A stretch of 64,000 nucleotides of DNA from Apricaphanius iberus (GCA_028564705.1 JAPXFQ010000181.1:996001-1060000); one strand, 5' to 3'. Shown: positions 49,820 through 60,854, counted from the stretch's first letter. Notes: a model not told the origin generated them from the letters alone. Numbers and translations are program-made.

Positions 49820-49827
49820 TTAAAGTG

Positions 49828-50498
49828 TACTTTTTTTTCTAAACTGTGCTTTTTTTAATTTTTTTTTTTTTTTTTTTAATGTTAAGATAATCTTGGGGTC
49901 ATTTATCAACGTTCTATTCCGGGTTGAGTGAAAGATTAAAAAAAGTGTGAAATTGACCAACTAATAATAAACCTATCAATTAAAAAAAAACAGAGCTTTA
50001 TTATTTATTTTTCTTAACTAACCATAAAAAAATTGATTTAGAAATTATTCTTTTTGATCGATAAGAGATAGAACGGAGACAAACCGAGGAAAATGTTTTT
50101 GGTATTTTATTGACAAAATCTTGCAGGGTTAATGTGCTTTAGCTTGAGTCTTATAAATGAGAAACAGCAACTTCATGATGCTATATCTCCTTTTAGTCAA
50201 AATGTTTACTGGCCAGATGAATTTCTGTTGATTTTAGGTTAAAAATGAGTTTGATGAGCAGGTGAAGTTTCCTGTATTCCCTGTTCAACTTTTAGTTTAT
50301 AATGACAATTAATTACTATTAATGTTTTTAATGGTGCAGCAACAGTTTAAAAGGCAAAACTTCAAATCCATGCAATATTGCTTTTGCATTAGAAGGATGG
50401 TTAAAAGTGTCCTCATTTAAAAATGTAATTTTACAGTTGTTTAGTTAAAACATCAATGATTTTCCTGTGTGACAAAAAAATAACAAATATTTCAGGAA

Positions 50499-50557
<59 letters not shown>

Positions 50558-52250
50558 TAGATAGATATATATATACATATATATGATGTGTAAATCCGAA
50601 CAGTGCTGTTGGGAATTTGGCTAATATAAAATATAGTAAATTTGAACAGACATCAAGGATGGAATTAAACCATTGTTAGGTAGTTTACAAATGCTGGGTT
50701 GCAGGAACTGTAATAATACAGTTTGTCATTTGTAAAACCCCTAAAATTGTGAAATGAAATATTGAGGTTCTGAGAGTGTACTGGTTCTTACATTTGCACT
50801 TCCAATCCATATGCAAACAGAGCATTTGGTGACATTTTTTTGCAAAAGGGACATCTTTATAGCTATTGTGATGTATACTTGTGAATTAGAGTATTACAAA
50901 TAATGATATCGAGACAAACCTTTTAGTTCTCTCTTGTGGTCTGTGCTCGAAACCACACCAATGCAAATTATTATTATTTTTTTTGCAGAGTAATTTTTTA
51001 CAATAAGTTTGAAAGAAACTTTAGCCAACCACTTATTTAGGCACAGTCATATTTTACTTTTCTTTTTATGTAAAAAAAATATAAATGTTATTTTGACCTG
51101 CTGGTGCAGTATATACATTGCAGTGTTTCAGATCATACAGAAAGTTTTTCCCAAAGATTTGTTAAAATTTCCATCTTCTCTCATTTACGGGAACCTGAAT
51201 GCATAATGTCTCATCTTGTGATTGCAAAGACCATGACAGCCCTAGAAAATACTCAGTTACCTAAACATACCATCAACATTTCCTCTGATGACTCTTCCGA
51301 TTCACTAGTGTTACTCATATCCAGCTGCTCAGTATGAATCTCAGATAGGAGCAGTAACATATTATTCTGAAAAAAAAAACAAAAAACTAATCAAATACAA
51401 CTATACTCACATAATAATTTGTAAAGTAAATTGCTATAAATGGTTTTTACTGTTATAAATGGTGAGGCAGAGATCCTTTGAAAGCAAATGTAGGTGAGTA
51501 GTAGAATCATAGCAGGTACAACTCGGATTGTCACCATTTTCTGAGCAAGTTACCTATTAACCATAATCCAAACATTAAACTGTTCGAGCTCATTCCCCCC
51601 TGGTTGTGATATCTATTTTGAGTGTTAGTAAAGAGTCATTGTATTTATACTGACTTGGGAAAATGTTGTAACACCACTGGCATGGAATTTTTAAAGAAGA
51701 GTTAACATTCCTCCTCTGTTCATGGTGGTAATAGTTGCTGGAAATTCCAGAAGATGTTTTTTCTTTCCAAACATCAGCAGATTATTTCCAAGAATACTAT
51801 GTACTTTTTTGAAGAACACTAATGAAAGAAAAAAAAGTATATACTATTTATTTTTCTTTAGATTGATCTGAAGAACATTTTTCTGTGGCTACATTTACTG
51901 CATTGTAAAATTGATTTGATCTGATAGTGGCTATGTTCATTTTTAATTCCATGCTCTATAATTTGCAACACCATCTGCGGAGGCAACTGCCAGCTGACTG
52001 GCTTAGAAGGCATAGTATGTGGCATACTCTGAGACCGGGGCCAAAAAGTAGAATTGTTGAGCTAGCAACCATTACACAATCACATTACTGCTTTTTATGA
52101 TGATTTTTGTGCCCTAGATGACTGTCAGGAGTCAGTGGTTTGTTGTTTTTTGTGTGGCAGTTCTCCCTTGGTGAATGGAAACTAGCAGATGGAATCCTTT
52201 TGGATTATTAGAAGGAGGATAAGAGGAAATGGAATCCTTGAAGCACCTTA
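49828..52250. other. Non-coding AT-rich stretch
   Basis: T- and A-runs and a long (AT)n tract are present. No supported exon and no recognised transposon. Confidence 0.4.
50503..50584. repeat. (AT)n microsatellite
   Basis: About 80 bp of AT alternation with a short (GATA)n interruption at 50555-50566. Confidence 0.95.
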
Positions 52251-52299
52251 TTTTCATCCAACTGTCCACCAAGATGGCAACCTTCAAACCTGACTCTTC

Positions 52300-52674
52300 T
52301 TAATTGTCCCTGGCATCTTCATCACACTCCATCAATAAGCTGTTCAACCTCTCCAGAAATCTTCCCTTACTCAATTTAAACTTGTCCTTCTATTTCCTCA
52401 CATCCCATCAGGCAACTCACAGACCTAGGCATCAGTTCCCTGATGTTCAACTGTTTACTGGACTTCCTGACCAGCCAGCCCCAACAAGCTGGATAACCAC
52501 TGCTCATCCACCCGCTACAATGAACTCCGGTGTACCACAAGGCTGTGTGATGAATCCTTTCCTCTACTCCCTCCTCACCCATTAATGCAGACCTGTCGAT
52601 GGTTCCAACACCATCGTTAAGTTTGCAGATGACACCATGGTGATCGTCTGGCTGAATGGTGCAACTCCAACGAC
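52300..52674 (+). mobile_element. LINE remnant, left part (split by insertions)
   Basis: Plus-strand reverse transcriptase pieces: MNSGVPQGCVMNPFLYSLLT (52520-52580), then after a stop DGSNTIVKFADDTMVIVW with the catalytic FADD box (about 52600-52655), then EWCNSND in another frame. It stops at the Harbinger insertion. The downstream part of the same LINE resumes at 56391. Confidence 0.8.
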
Positions 52675-52949
52675 CAGGGGTCTCATTTATAAAAAATTGC
52701 GCAGAATCCCTACTAAAAGTGTACGTACGACCAAAATAAAAAGTTTGCGTACACCAAAAAGATTTCTGATTTATAAAACCATGCTTACGCACAGGTGTAA
52801 GCAATTTCCCCGTTATAAATCACAGTCTTCTTGGAAGTTTGTGCACGTGAATTTGGCTCATATCCCGCCCTGAACACGCCCAAATCTGGCTATAAAAGGT
52901 CAATGCAAAGCAGGACATGAATTTTGATGCATGTGAAGAAGAGGGGAAA

Positions 52950-53733
52950 TATGGCAACAACAAAAAAAAAAACAAGAAGAGAAACCTTATGGAGATGGAG
53001 ATTGAAGTGCTAGTGGGTGAAGTGGAGGCTAGAAGAGACATTTTATTTATTTGGACATAGCAGTGGTGTAACAAATAAAAGGAAGCACTGCGAGTGGCAG
53101 CACGTAGCGTATGCAGTGCAGACTGTCAGTGCAACTGACAGGACGGTACCCGAAATAAAAAAAAAGTGGTCGGACCCCAAAGTCGAGGCAAAAAAAAAAC
53201 TTGCCTCCCACTGCTAGAGTGGGTCTGCTACTGGAGGGGGTACGTGTACACCCGAGCTGACACCACTGGACAGGAAGATGGCAAGTATCAAAGGAACATC
53301 AAGCGTGTACGGTATTGTGTCAGAGAAGGAGGGCGACATCGACCTGAAAGAATCGACAGATGAACCCGGTAAAGCACCTTTTGTATATATTTTATTACAT
53401 GGCTACATTAACAAATTTGAGCATATTTTAAGGAGATACTGTAGACTAATATGCCTTGTCTTTTCAGCTCTTCCACAGTCGGTAGGTGGCGAGGATGAGG
53501 AGGCTGAGGAAGATGAGGTTGCCCAGCGTCCGGCTGCCCCCAGCACCAATGCGGCCCGTGGTGCATCCAGCAGCGGTCGGGTTCTGACTGAAGCTGTGAT
53601 GCAGACACAGAGAGACACAATCAGCGCCATCAATTCAGTGACAAAAGAGTTAAAGGAAATAAAGAGTGTACTGTGCGACATAGTGACAGCCACTGGTACC
53701 TTAAATGATACAATGAAAAATGTTAATAAATGA
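52950..53733 (+). pseudogene. Harbinger Myb/SANT-like DNA-binding protein, frameshifted
   Basis: In Harbinger elements a Myb-like partner binds the element ends and helps bring the transposase into the nucleus. Here the N-terminal trihelix region is readable only by changing frame: MEMEIEVLVGEVEARRDILF (52989-53048), then GHSSGVTNKRKHCEWQHVAY, then VPEIKKKWSDPKVEAKKKLA (53147-53206). The second part (53278 to TGA 53731-53733) contains a likely intron with donor GT at 53369 and acceptor AG ending at 53467, then an acidic stretch (GGEDEEAEEDEVAQ) and a C-terminal helix. At least one frameshift near 53048 and a stop near 53217 show that it is inactive. Confidence 0.82.
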
Positions 53734-53739
53734 ACCTTG

Positions 53740-54960
53740 TCGTTATCTCAAACGCCGCATTACATCCTGGCGGATCCTTGCTCCCTGGGTGAAGGCTTCC
53801 TGTCGAGGAGGAGGCGGCTGTGGGTCGGGGTTCTCATGCTGGGGAGGAGGTAGGCCAGGAGGGAGGGGAATTCCATTTCTCAGTGCCATGTTATGAAGAA
53901 TTCCACATGCCCTCACAATCTTGCAGACCTTTGCAGGGTGTTATAATAGTCTGCCACCCGGGGCATCCAATGACTGCCACCTACATTTTAACAGGCCTAT
54001 GGTACGCTCCACGACTGAGCGTGCACGCGTGTGACAGGAGTTGTATCGTTTTTCTCCGCTGTCTGTGGGTCGGGGAACGGGGTCAGAAGCCAGCTCCTGA
54101 GAGGGTAGCCACTATCACCTGCAAGTGATAACACGTTTAATTCAGGCATCAACAACCAACATTTCTAATGACTGTGAGGACTTACCAAGCAGCCAGCCAT
54201 CACGCACAGCGCCTGCCTGCAGTCTGTTCCCTACACTGCTGTGTGTCAAGATAAAGCAGTCGTTTGTTGACCCAGGCCATCGTGCCACCATATTAGTGAT
54301 CATTTGTGAATCACATATGATTTGCACATTAATACTGTGTATGTTTCCGATTGACGAAAACAAATTCATCCTCGGACGGGGCCCTTATAGCAATATGGGT
54401 GCAGTCAATTGCGCCGATTATGTTTCGGAAACCGGACATTGCTGCAAATTGCATCTTAATTTCGGCCTGCTCCACCACAGTATATGGAAACGTGATGTAT
54501 TGCCTGCTCATTTTAATGATCCCATCCAAAACTGCAGGCATTATTGTGCTCAGGGACGGCTGTGATATCCCAGACCTAGTAAATAAATATAACATATTTG
54601 AAGGCTTTATTTCCAAAAAGGGACTTTGGGCAGAATAGTAAGAATCATGTCACTCAGACACATACCTGTCGGCTAATTCCCGCTGGTAACAACCAGTTGC
54701 AAGAAACCCCAGAGTGGTGAGCACCTGCAGCTGGACCTGAATGGCACGGTTCCGCCTGGACGGTCTCTCCAAAACCGGGCCCAATTCAGCAGAGATCCAA
54801 GAGCACAGCTCTAGGGAATCTGAATCTGCTTTTTAGCCAGTCATCATCATGGGCAAGGAGGTCCACATGAACCCTGAACACGCGTTCTCTCCTAATCCTT
54901 CCATTTGCAAAATCTTCTAGCAACGCCAGTAAATCTATCTCAAATATTACGATTGAAAGT
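53740..54960 (-). pseudogene. Harbinger (HARBI1-like) DDE transposase, one visible frameshift
   Basis: Minus strand, at least three exons. Exon 1 (about 54960-54666) encodes DLLALLEDFANGRIRRERVF...HDDDWLKSRF...LATGCYQRELADR. A 90-bp GT-AG intron (54576-54665) follows. Exon 2 (54575-54186) has IIGAIDCTHIAIRAPS with the first catalytic Asp, then VARWPGSTNDCFILTHSSVG. A 67-bp GT-AG intron (54119-54185) leads to exon 3 with GDSGYPLRSW (second Asp) and RARSVVERTIGL (catalytic Glu), ending near 53740. All three acidic residues are kept. A frameshift at about 54345-54352 breaks exon 2 just after FVNRKH. The start codon is not clear. Confidence 0.85.
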
Positions 54961-55489
54961 CATCAGGGTATTTATATTGGCAGCAATAAGACTGATTGCT
55001 TCCTTCCTTGGCACAATGAATGTGACAATCAAGGATATATGGTACATATGATTCAATTAGTTAATTAGCATACAGCCCTTTTATCTGAGTTCAAGGTTTT
55101 AAGATAAATTTAATGTATTTATTTTAATATTGATAAATGTTTTTAGAAGAGCTATAGCTCACTGCAAAGCTAAAATATAGATATCATTGCTGGTTTGGAT
55201 GTTTATAATAACATGAATCCATAATTAATGTTTGGTGTGAGGTGTAATGATATGTGTGAGAGGAGTAATATGCAGTCTGGCTGCAGTTCACCACCTCTCC
55301 AACTGCGTCGTCCATTCCCTCGTCTCCAAAATGTCCATACGCACGAGTCAGAGTTGGCGTGCAGGTGCACACATTTTCCCGTCAAGTCTGTTTTTAATAA
55401 ATCACAACTTTTGCTTTGAAAGTGGCGTACGCCAGTTTCAGGCCCCGTTTTGTGCGTACGCAATCTTTATAAATGAGACCCCTGGTGCT

Positions 55490-56382
55490 CATGGTTTCCA
55501 GGGTAGTGGTTTTCCCGCACAATTGGGCTATTTTAGAAAAGGTGTTGCGGGAAGAAATATGGGGCTGCGGTTTTTTGGGCTACATTTATAATGTAAAAAA
55601 ATAAAAGTAAAATAATTGTGGACAAAGATAAAAGGGAACCTTTTATTAGTGGGTGTTGATCTCCGGGAATAATTGGCAACAAACTCTGCTGCTCGCCTTC
55701 TCTCTTTACAGCTGAAATCTATTCAGCACCACCTGAGAAGGGTGGGGAAGAGAGCACAAATGTCTAAAATAAAACAGCCCTGAGAATATATATAGTTCTG
55801 TTCAAATCTGTAATCAAAAGGAGGCTGCGCAGTTAGACCATCTAAGAAGAAAATGTGAAAAGTTCTGAAAAAAGAGAAGACAATCAACAACAAAAACAAA
55901 GGGAAAAGTGTTCAAGTTCACCCAGTAAGCATATTTGTAATAATATTGATAAAAGCCAGTGTATGTTAATTTAGTTTTACAGTGTGTTAATTTTAATATT
56001 GATGCGTGTGTGTAAACAGAACAGCCGCAGATCTGGAGAGAAAAGCATCAGAGAGAAGTGCAGACAAGAGAAAAAGTAAGTACAAGTTAGTACTTCTGAC
56101 TAGGGTCAGAAAATAACAGAGAGGACATGTTCTTATTTGACCTTTATTGTATGAGGTTGTGTATTTAAAAAAAACACAATTGTTGATATTAAAAATGTGG
56201 GTAAGACAAAAGGCCAATACTTTGAACTTAAACTTATATAAATTTATTTTAAGGCCGTTTGTGGGAATCCAGCCATTGTCTAATCTGATTAGGCACTGAA
56301 AAATTGGGCTAGTTTTCATTCCATTTGGGCGGAATTTGAGTTGTCATTGGGCTGGAAATATTTCTGGGACCTGGCAACCCTG
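55490..56382. mobile_element. Non-autonomous hAT element at the Harbinger edge, 0.89 kb
   Basis: Ends CATGGTTTCCAGG and (inverted) CAGGGTTGCCAGG match at 11 of 13 bases. 8-bp near-duplication CTGGTGCT (55482-55489) and CTAGTGCT (56383-56390). Inside each end a 'gggcta'/'agcccaa' motif recurs. No transposase. The left duplication overlaps the CTG that flanks the Harbinger, so this element landed on the Harbinger-LINE junction. Confidence 0.78.
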
Positions 56383-56462
56383 CTAGTGCTTAACAGTCAG
56401 CAAGGAGCCCATCACAAACTTCAGGAGGAATGCTGACCCACATCCACCCTTATACATCAAAC
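56383..56462 (+). mobile_element. LINE remnant, right part (continues from 52674)
   Basis: After the duplicated CTAGTGCT, 'taacagtcagcaaggagc' and 'aacttcaggaggaatgctg' continue the LINE in the expected order (EWCNSND, LVLNSQQ, then the FRRNA block). The LINE then abuts another in opposite orientation. Confidence 0.72.
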
Positions 56463-56908
56463 ATGACTGATAACACAATATCTTTGTGTCTGTGGGCCAA
56501 AAACAATGATCTCAGTTTTGTCTGAGTTTAACTGGAGAAAGTTGTTTTGCATCCACACACTGATCTGTTCAATACAGTGACAGAGTGTATCTATATGCCC
56601 ATGTTCCCCTGCCGTCGGTGACATGTAGATCTGAGTGTCATCTGCATAGTTATGGTAGGACACATTATTGCTGTTAATTAGCTGACCCAATGGAAGCATG
56701 TACAAGTTGAATAAAAGTGGTCCCAAGATCGACCCCTGGGGACTCCACGAGTCATTGGAATTTTGTCTGAGACACAGTTGCCAATTTCGACAAAGTACGT
56801 CCTGTCCTCGAGATAGGACTTGAATCGGTTTAGAGCAGTACCAGAGATTTCCACCCAGTTTTCTAACCTGTGTACTGTATCGTATCGATTAAAGTTAACC
56901 AATACCAT
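56463..56908 (-). mobile_element. LINE (L2-like) RT fragment
   Basis: The minus strand encodes [20 protein letters not shown], then a frameshift near 56700, then [20 protein letters not shown] and [14 protein letters not shown] (catalytic YADD), ending [20 protein letters not shown]. Only the central RT domain is left. Codon-level preservation is better than in the other LINE remnants. Confidence 0.85.
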
Positions 56909-56909
56909 G

Positions 56910-59180
56910 AAATGATTCTTATAATGTGTAAACTCAGCAATAATTTAACAGAAAATGTTGCTTTTTCACTTGAAATTTTAGTTTTGTGGTCATGGTTATC
57001 ATGTTTGATTTTTATATAATTCACCATCGTTTATTATAACAAGCAGAGTAGAAAGTAAAATGTCTTCCAATTCATCTCATTTTTTTACTGTATTGGTACA
57101 CGGTATTTGCAAGAACTCAAATCCACGTATCGGCATCATATCTGTTTGAAAAAGAGTGGTACTGATGCATCCTTAGAAGTAAATCTGTATTATTACTAAA
57201 GCACTTTGGGATGGATGCCAACTGCATTCCATTGCCTTTTACTTCATATACACGCAATGCTATTAAAGTTTAATTCTATTCTATTTATTGTTGTGTGTAA
57301 ATAACAGAAGGTGAGTTTCTATACCTTTGATATATATTTTAATGTACAGTTAAGAATATTTGTTCAAGTTTACCTATATTAGAATTGTTTATACAGGGGT
57401 ATCCATACCGAGGGTATGGATTATGAATCCATTGGCACAATTTATTAAACCGAGGGTACAGATTCAGAATCTGTGCGCACGGTTTATTAAACTGAGGGTA
57501 AGGATTCCAAATCTGCGCGTATGGATGGTCCGGATTCTTACACCTCAGTATTACTTCTGCACCTGACCCCTGCCGGGCTCCGTAGGATGCATTTTAATTA
57601 ATATACATAATTCAAGGGCAGAGTGTAGAATCGAGCTGTAAGAATCGGCTGTCCTAAAAGATAACTAATATCCATAGGTCCTGCAGATGGAAGGAGGTTA
57701 CTATGTGATGCTGCAAGAGAAGTCTGGGTGGTGTTACTGTCAACTATCATTTCAAACTGCATTTCCACATTGCAACTTCATATAAAATATCCATGAATTG
57801 AATAAACAGAAATACAACTATATGGTGAAGTATATTGTTATCAGGATATAAAATTAGCTATATCGGGATATGAAATTTTGGCCATATTTCCTGGCCCTAT
57901 TGGTGTCCATAACAAGTTATTTGATCCAGTCGGCTTTTACCAACAGATAACTTTTTTGATGTTTCCTAATATCTTGTGCAATAAGAAAGACGCAATGCAT
58001 CATGTTCATCAGTGTAATGAACTGATACGACCTCTGAACTTTGTACTTGCTTCATATGAACAACAAACACAAAGATCGGCTCAGTGGCTTTCCAACTACA
58101 AACTGTTACTTTTTACAAACTTTAGAAATTTAGATTTGCCTTGATTGACTTCTGTTTGTTGACTGTAATTGCAATGATTTCTTGACCAAGCACTGAGAAA
58201 TCTCCCTGGATTTAATTGCATAAATCTTATCTTCCACAAGTCCCATATCAAAACAAACCTCATCTACATTTTGGTCTTTGTGAAAGGTGTGCTTTATTTT
58301 TTTCACAATTGTTCTTACAAAACCTGTAAGATACCTTCATTTGTAGCATCATTCTGCATTTCTATCCATCTCCCCCTCCTCCTCAGTCATTTGCAGAATA
58401 TATTTAAAATCAGAGTGCATGCTACAGTAAAAAGATTTATTGACTTAAAAAAAATGGACAGACGTGTCATAACTGAAAAAATACTGACTAGACAGATATT
58501 TACATACACAAATAAAGTCACATACTTAAAATATAACGAGTCATACACTTACATTTTACTTTTATTTGACCACAACTGTTGTTCGTCTTTAAAAAATAGT
58601 CTGACATATCTTGCAAGCTTTGAAGTGGTGGCTTCTTCCACATTGAGTGGCCTTTCACCTCATGTCAGAACATGACTTTTTTGTGGTGTAAATAGGAGGG
58701 CTTTGTAGAGTCTTAGTATGATGCTCAGGAATGAAATTAAATAATAAAACCTTTATGAATGAGAATCCAAGAGGTACAGTAAGTTGTTAAATTCTCCTGT
58801 GAGCTGAAGACAGTTTGGTTGATAGCCAACACTATTTAAGGCTGCAAGGTGTCAGTAGAGGGAGAGCTTTTTGGATGGTCTCAAGAAGACATGCCTGGGA
58901 AAACTCTCAAGAAAAATAATTTGTTGTTAAGACTTGTATCAAAAGAAAGATAATGGTTGCTGTTGTTACCAGGATTGCATGGGCGCAGATAGGATTTTTA
59001 AACTGGGTAGGGACAATATAATTAATTTATTTACACAAGTGCACTTTTTTTTAATTTTCTCATATTTTAATAATGAGATAATGTTATTTTAAATAAAGCA
59101 CACTTATGTACAAGGAAGATTTGAAAAAATGCTCATGGAGCGCATAAGACTAAAAGTTTGTGCAGCCTGTAGACTAATCA
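56910..59180. other. Non-coding stretch with short tandem repeat
   Basis: No supported exon. 'aaagcactttgggatg... attaaagttt' at 57199-57270 resembles a LINE/SINE tail. The 42-bp tandem repeat is listed separately. Confidence 0.4.
57408..57530. repeat. 42-bp tandem repeat, ~2.9 copies
   Basis: Units start at 57408, 57450 and 57492 with C(C/T)GAGGGTA, then a GATTC-like block, and (first two) end in TTTATTAAA. Units differ at roughly a quarter of positions. Confidence 0.8.
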
Positions 59181-59184
59181 GGAC

Positions 59185-59300
59185 ACCTGGTCAAAGAAAA
59201 ATGTTTAACAACTTAAAAACACTAAGGCACTTTTCAGGCAGATTCAAACCCCTGACATCAGGTTTACAAAGCAATGTCTGAAACCACTAGGCCACAATTT
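59185..59300 (-). mobile_element. tRNA-derived SINE head
   Basis: Minus strand: box A-like TGGCCTAGTGGTTTCA (59280-59295) and box B GGTTTGAATC (59241-59250), with spacing suggestive of a Leu/Ser-type tRNA with a long variable arm. The body after it is short. It is degraded and has no acceptor stem, so not a tRNA gene. Confidence 0.5.
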
Positions 59301-59634
59301 ATGTCAGGAATAAAAAGCTAAATTTTGTATATCTAAACCTAGGGAAAGGTAGCAAAAGGTTATTCATTTGAAAGTGATCTCAAATTAAATATTACAGACA
59401 GTTACATCAGTGGATTTTGCTGTAGTACATGGATATTTTAGAATTAAAGATATATAAAAGAACTACCAGTGACATTTATTTGCTGTGTCAGAGAACATAA
59501 AAAAGCTGACTCACTGACAGCTGAAAGCTAGTAGATGTGACTCTGAAGCCCCGCCCCTCATGTGCGTGCATGACGTGAAATGAATATAAGCCGAATTAAG
59601 ACATTGAAAAACAAGATTGACATTTACAAAAAAG

Positions 59635-59816
59635 ATTGGCATTGAAAAAAAAGATCAAAGTGTGAAAACTTGATTGTTTTATTGCATATATTTTGAGATT
59701 AATTTGAATTTTTTAAACTTTCAAGTCTTATATCACTATCAATTCAGAATTTTTCACATTTATTTCAGATTCAAAATTAAGATTTTTTTGTTACAATAAT
59801 ATTTTTCAATGCCAAT
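59635..59816. repeat. 15-bp perfect inverted repeats around 152 bp
   Basis: ATTGGCATTGAAAAA (59635-59649) and TTTTTCAATGCCAAT (59802-59816) are exact reverse complements. Related direct copies ('gacattgaaaaacaagattgacatt') lie just outside at 59610-59633. Looks like a small MITE or fold-back unit 0.4 kb from the hepcidin stop codon. Confidence 0.7.
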
Positions 59817-59929
59817 TGTTATTTTCAGTGCCGATATTTCTTTTCAGTTGCATTCCAAGTTGATATTGTTATGATCCCATAGAATCAAGCCAACATCATC
59901 ATCACATCTATCATAGAGCGCGGCTGCAT

Positions 59930-60280
59930 TTATTGTGAAAACACACACTATTTAATTCATGGACAGAGGTATTTTACATATTACTGCTCAGTAATAATGA
60001 CATTTATTTTACAAATACATTGCAATAATGGCTGATACTTAGCAAAAAGACTTGATGATTAAGTCAAAATATACTTGTGTTACAATCAGACATTATTCAC
60101 TAACATCCTGAAAAAATGTCAGATAACAAACATGTAAAATCCTTCAGAAAAACTTGTACAGTTTAATTTATTTTTGTTGTAACTGTGGTTGAGTGATCTG
60201 CAGGATGGTGCATTATTCCTCAGAATTTGCAGCAGGTTCCACAGCCAATCATGTTGGGGCAGCAGCCACAGCAGAAACGG
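59930..60280 (-). repeat. Duplicated 3' flank of hepcidin, copy 1
   Basis: This block aligns with 63687-64000 with few changes, for example 'acttgtgttacaatcagacatt' and 'ctgcaggatggtgcattattcct' in both. Homology starts near 59930/63687, so the duplication extends about 290 bp beyond the stop codon. The offset is 3,740 bp at the stop codon. Confidence 0.9.
60167..60172 (-). terminator. Polyadenylation signal of hepcidin copy 1
   Basis: AATAAA on the minus strand 48 bases past the stop codon. The same hexamer is at 63907-63912 in copy 2. Confidence 0.65.
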
Positions 60281-60742
60281 CAGCGACGGCGGCGGCGGCG
60301 CATCTGGACTGAGTCATACCCCGTCTGAGAGACATGAGGAAATTGTTTATAACATATATAACTAACCTTCTCATATCTCTATTCTTTAAAAAGCAAACAA
60401 ATTCAGAAAGCTTCTTTCACAAACATCCCGAATGAAACATATTTTTTTGCTTCATCCATTCATTCATTGACAAATTCATTCAATTAACCTACATTCAAGG
60501 AGTCCTCTGGCATATCATGATCCAAATCAACAAGAGAGCCTTCATCATTCAGAACCTCCACCAGCCAAGGTTCCTGTTAAAAAATTTAGTGAATTTAGAA
60601 TCAACATCTTAACATTTTTAATTACAACAAAGGAGAGTCCAGATAAAGTTGTTACCTCAGCAGCAGGGACAGCAGAGCTTTCCTGAACACAGATAAATGT
60701 GAGGACGAGAGCCACAGCAAATGCTACAGTGAATGTCTTCAT
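60220..60742 (-). CDS. Hepcidin (HAMP2-like antimicrobial peptide), complete
   Basis: Three exons with GT-AG borders: 60656-60742, 60493-60573, 60220-60324; 90 residues. The start is the ATG of MKTFTVAFAVALVLTF because it opens a standard fish hepcidin signal peptide (about 24 residues, ending ESSA); the upstream in-frame ATG at 60895 precedes the TATA box. An acidic propeptide (EPWLVEVLNDEGSLVDLDHD in exon 2) follows. A run of six arginines forms the furin-type cleavage site before a 20-residue peptide with eight cysteines in the hepcidin order (C, CC, CC, C, CC), ending KF. Hepcidins are secreted; some bind ferroportin to limit iron export, others act mainly as cationic antimicrobials. The mature start lacks the Q-[ST]-H motif linked to iron control, which suggests the antimicrobial type (inference). 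Confidence 0.93.
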
Positions 60743-60846
60743 TTTGATGAGGCTGAAGTATTTTTTTAAAATCTGACAGATTTGCTCTGACCTTGATATC
60801 AGTTTCTTGGTTCTGTCTGATGACTGAATGTAGGAAAATGTGCAGG

Positions 60847-60854
60847 TATTTATA
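60847..60854 (-). promoter_or_regulatory. TATA box of hepcidin copy 1
   Basis: TATAAATA on the minus strand, about 105 bases before the ATG; this predicts transcription start near 60815-60822 and a 5' UTR of about 75 bases. Upstream, ATGATGCAA (60871-60879) resembles a C/EBP-type site, a class known to drive hepcidin genes; that reading is weak. Confidence 0.6.

Larger units (their letters stand above)
52678..55481. mobile_element. PIF/Harbinger transposon, 2.8 kb
   Basis: Terminal inverted repeats GGGTCTCATTTATAAA are exact at both ends, and 'gtacgta'/'gcgtacg' motifs repeat subterminally. Flanking trinucleotides are CAG (52675-52677) and CTG (55482-55484), consistent with the CWG target known for fish Harbinger elements. 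It carries both proteins of the superfamily in convergent orientation: a Myb-like DNA-binding protein (plus) and a DDE transposase (minus). It interrupts a LINE. Confidence 0.93.

Noticed and set aside
53017..53733. Host gene related to NAIF1 or a Myb regulator
   Set aside because: It lies between Harbinger inverted repeats beside a Harbinger transposase and is frameshifted, so it is the element's own second protein.
54125..54638. Plus-strand frames of up to 146 codons
   Set aside because: They are antisense to the Harbinger transposase exons.
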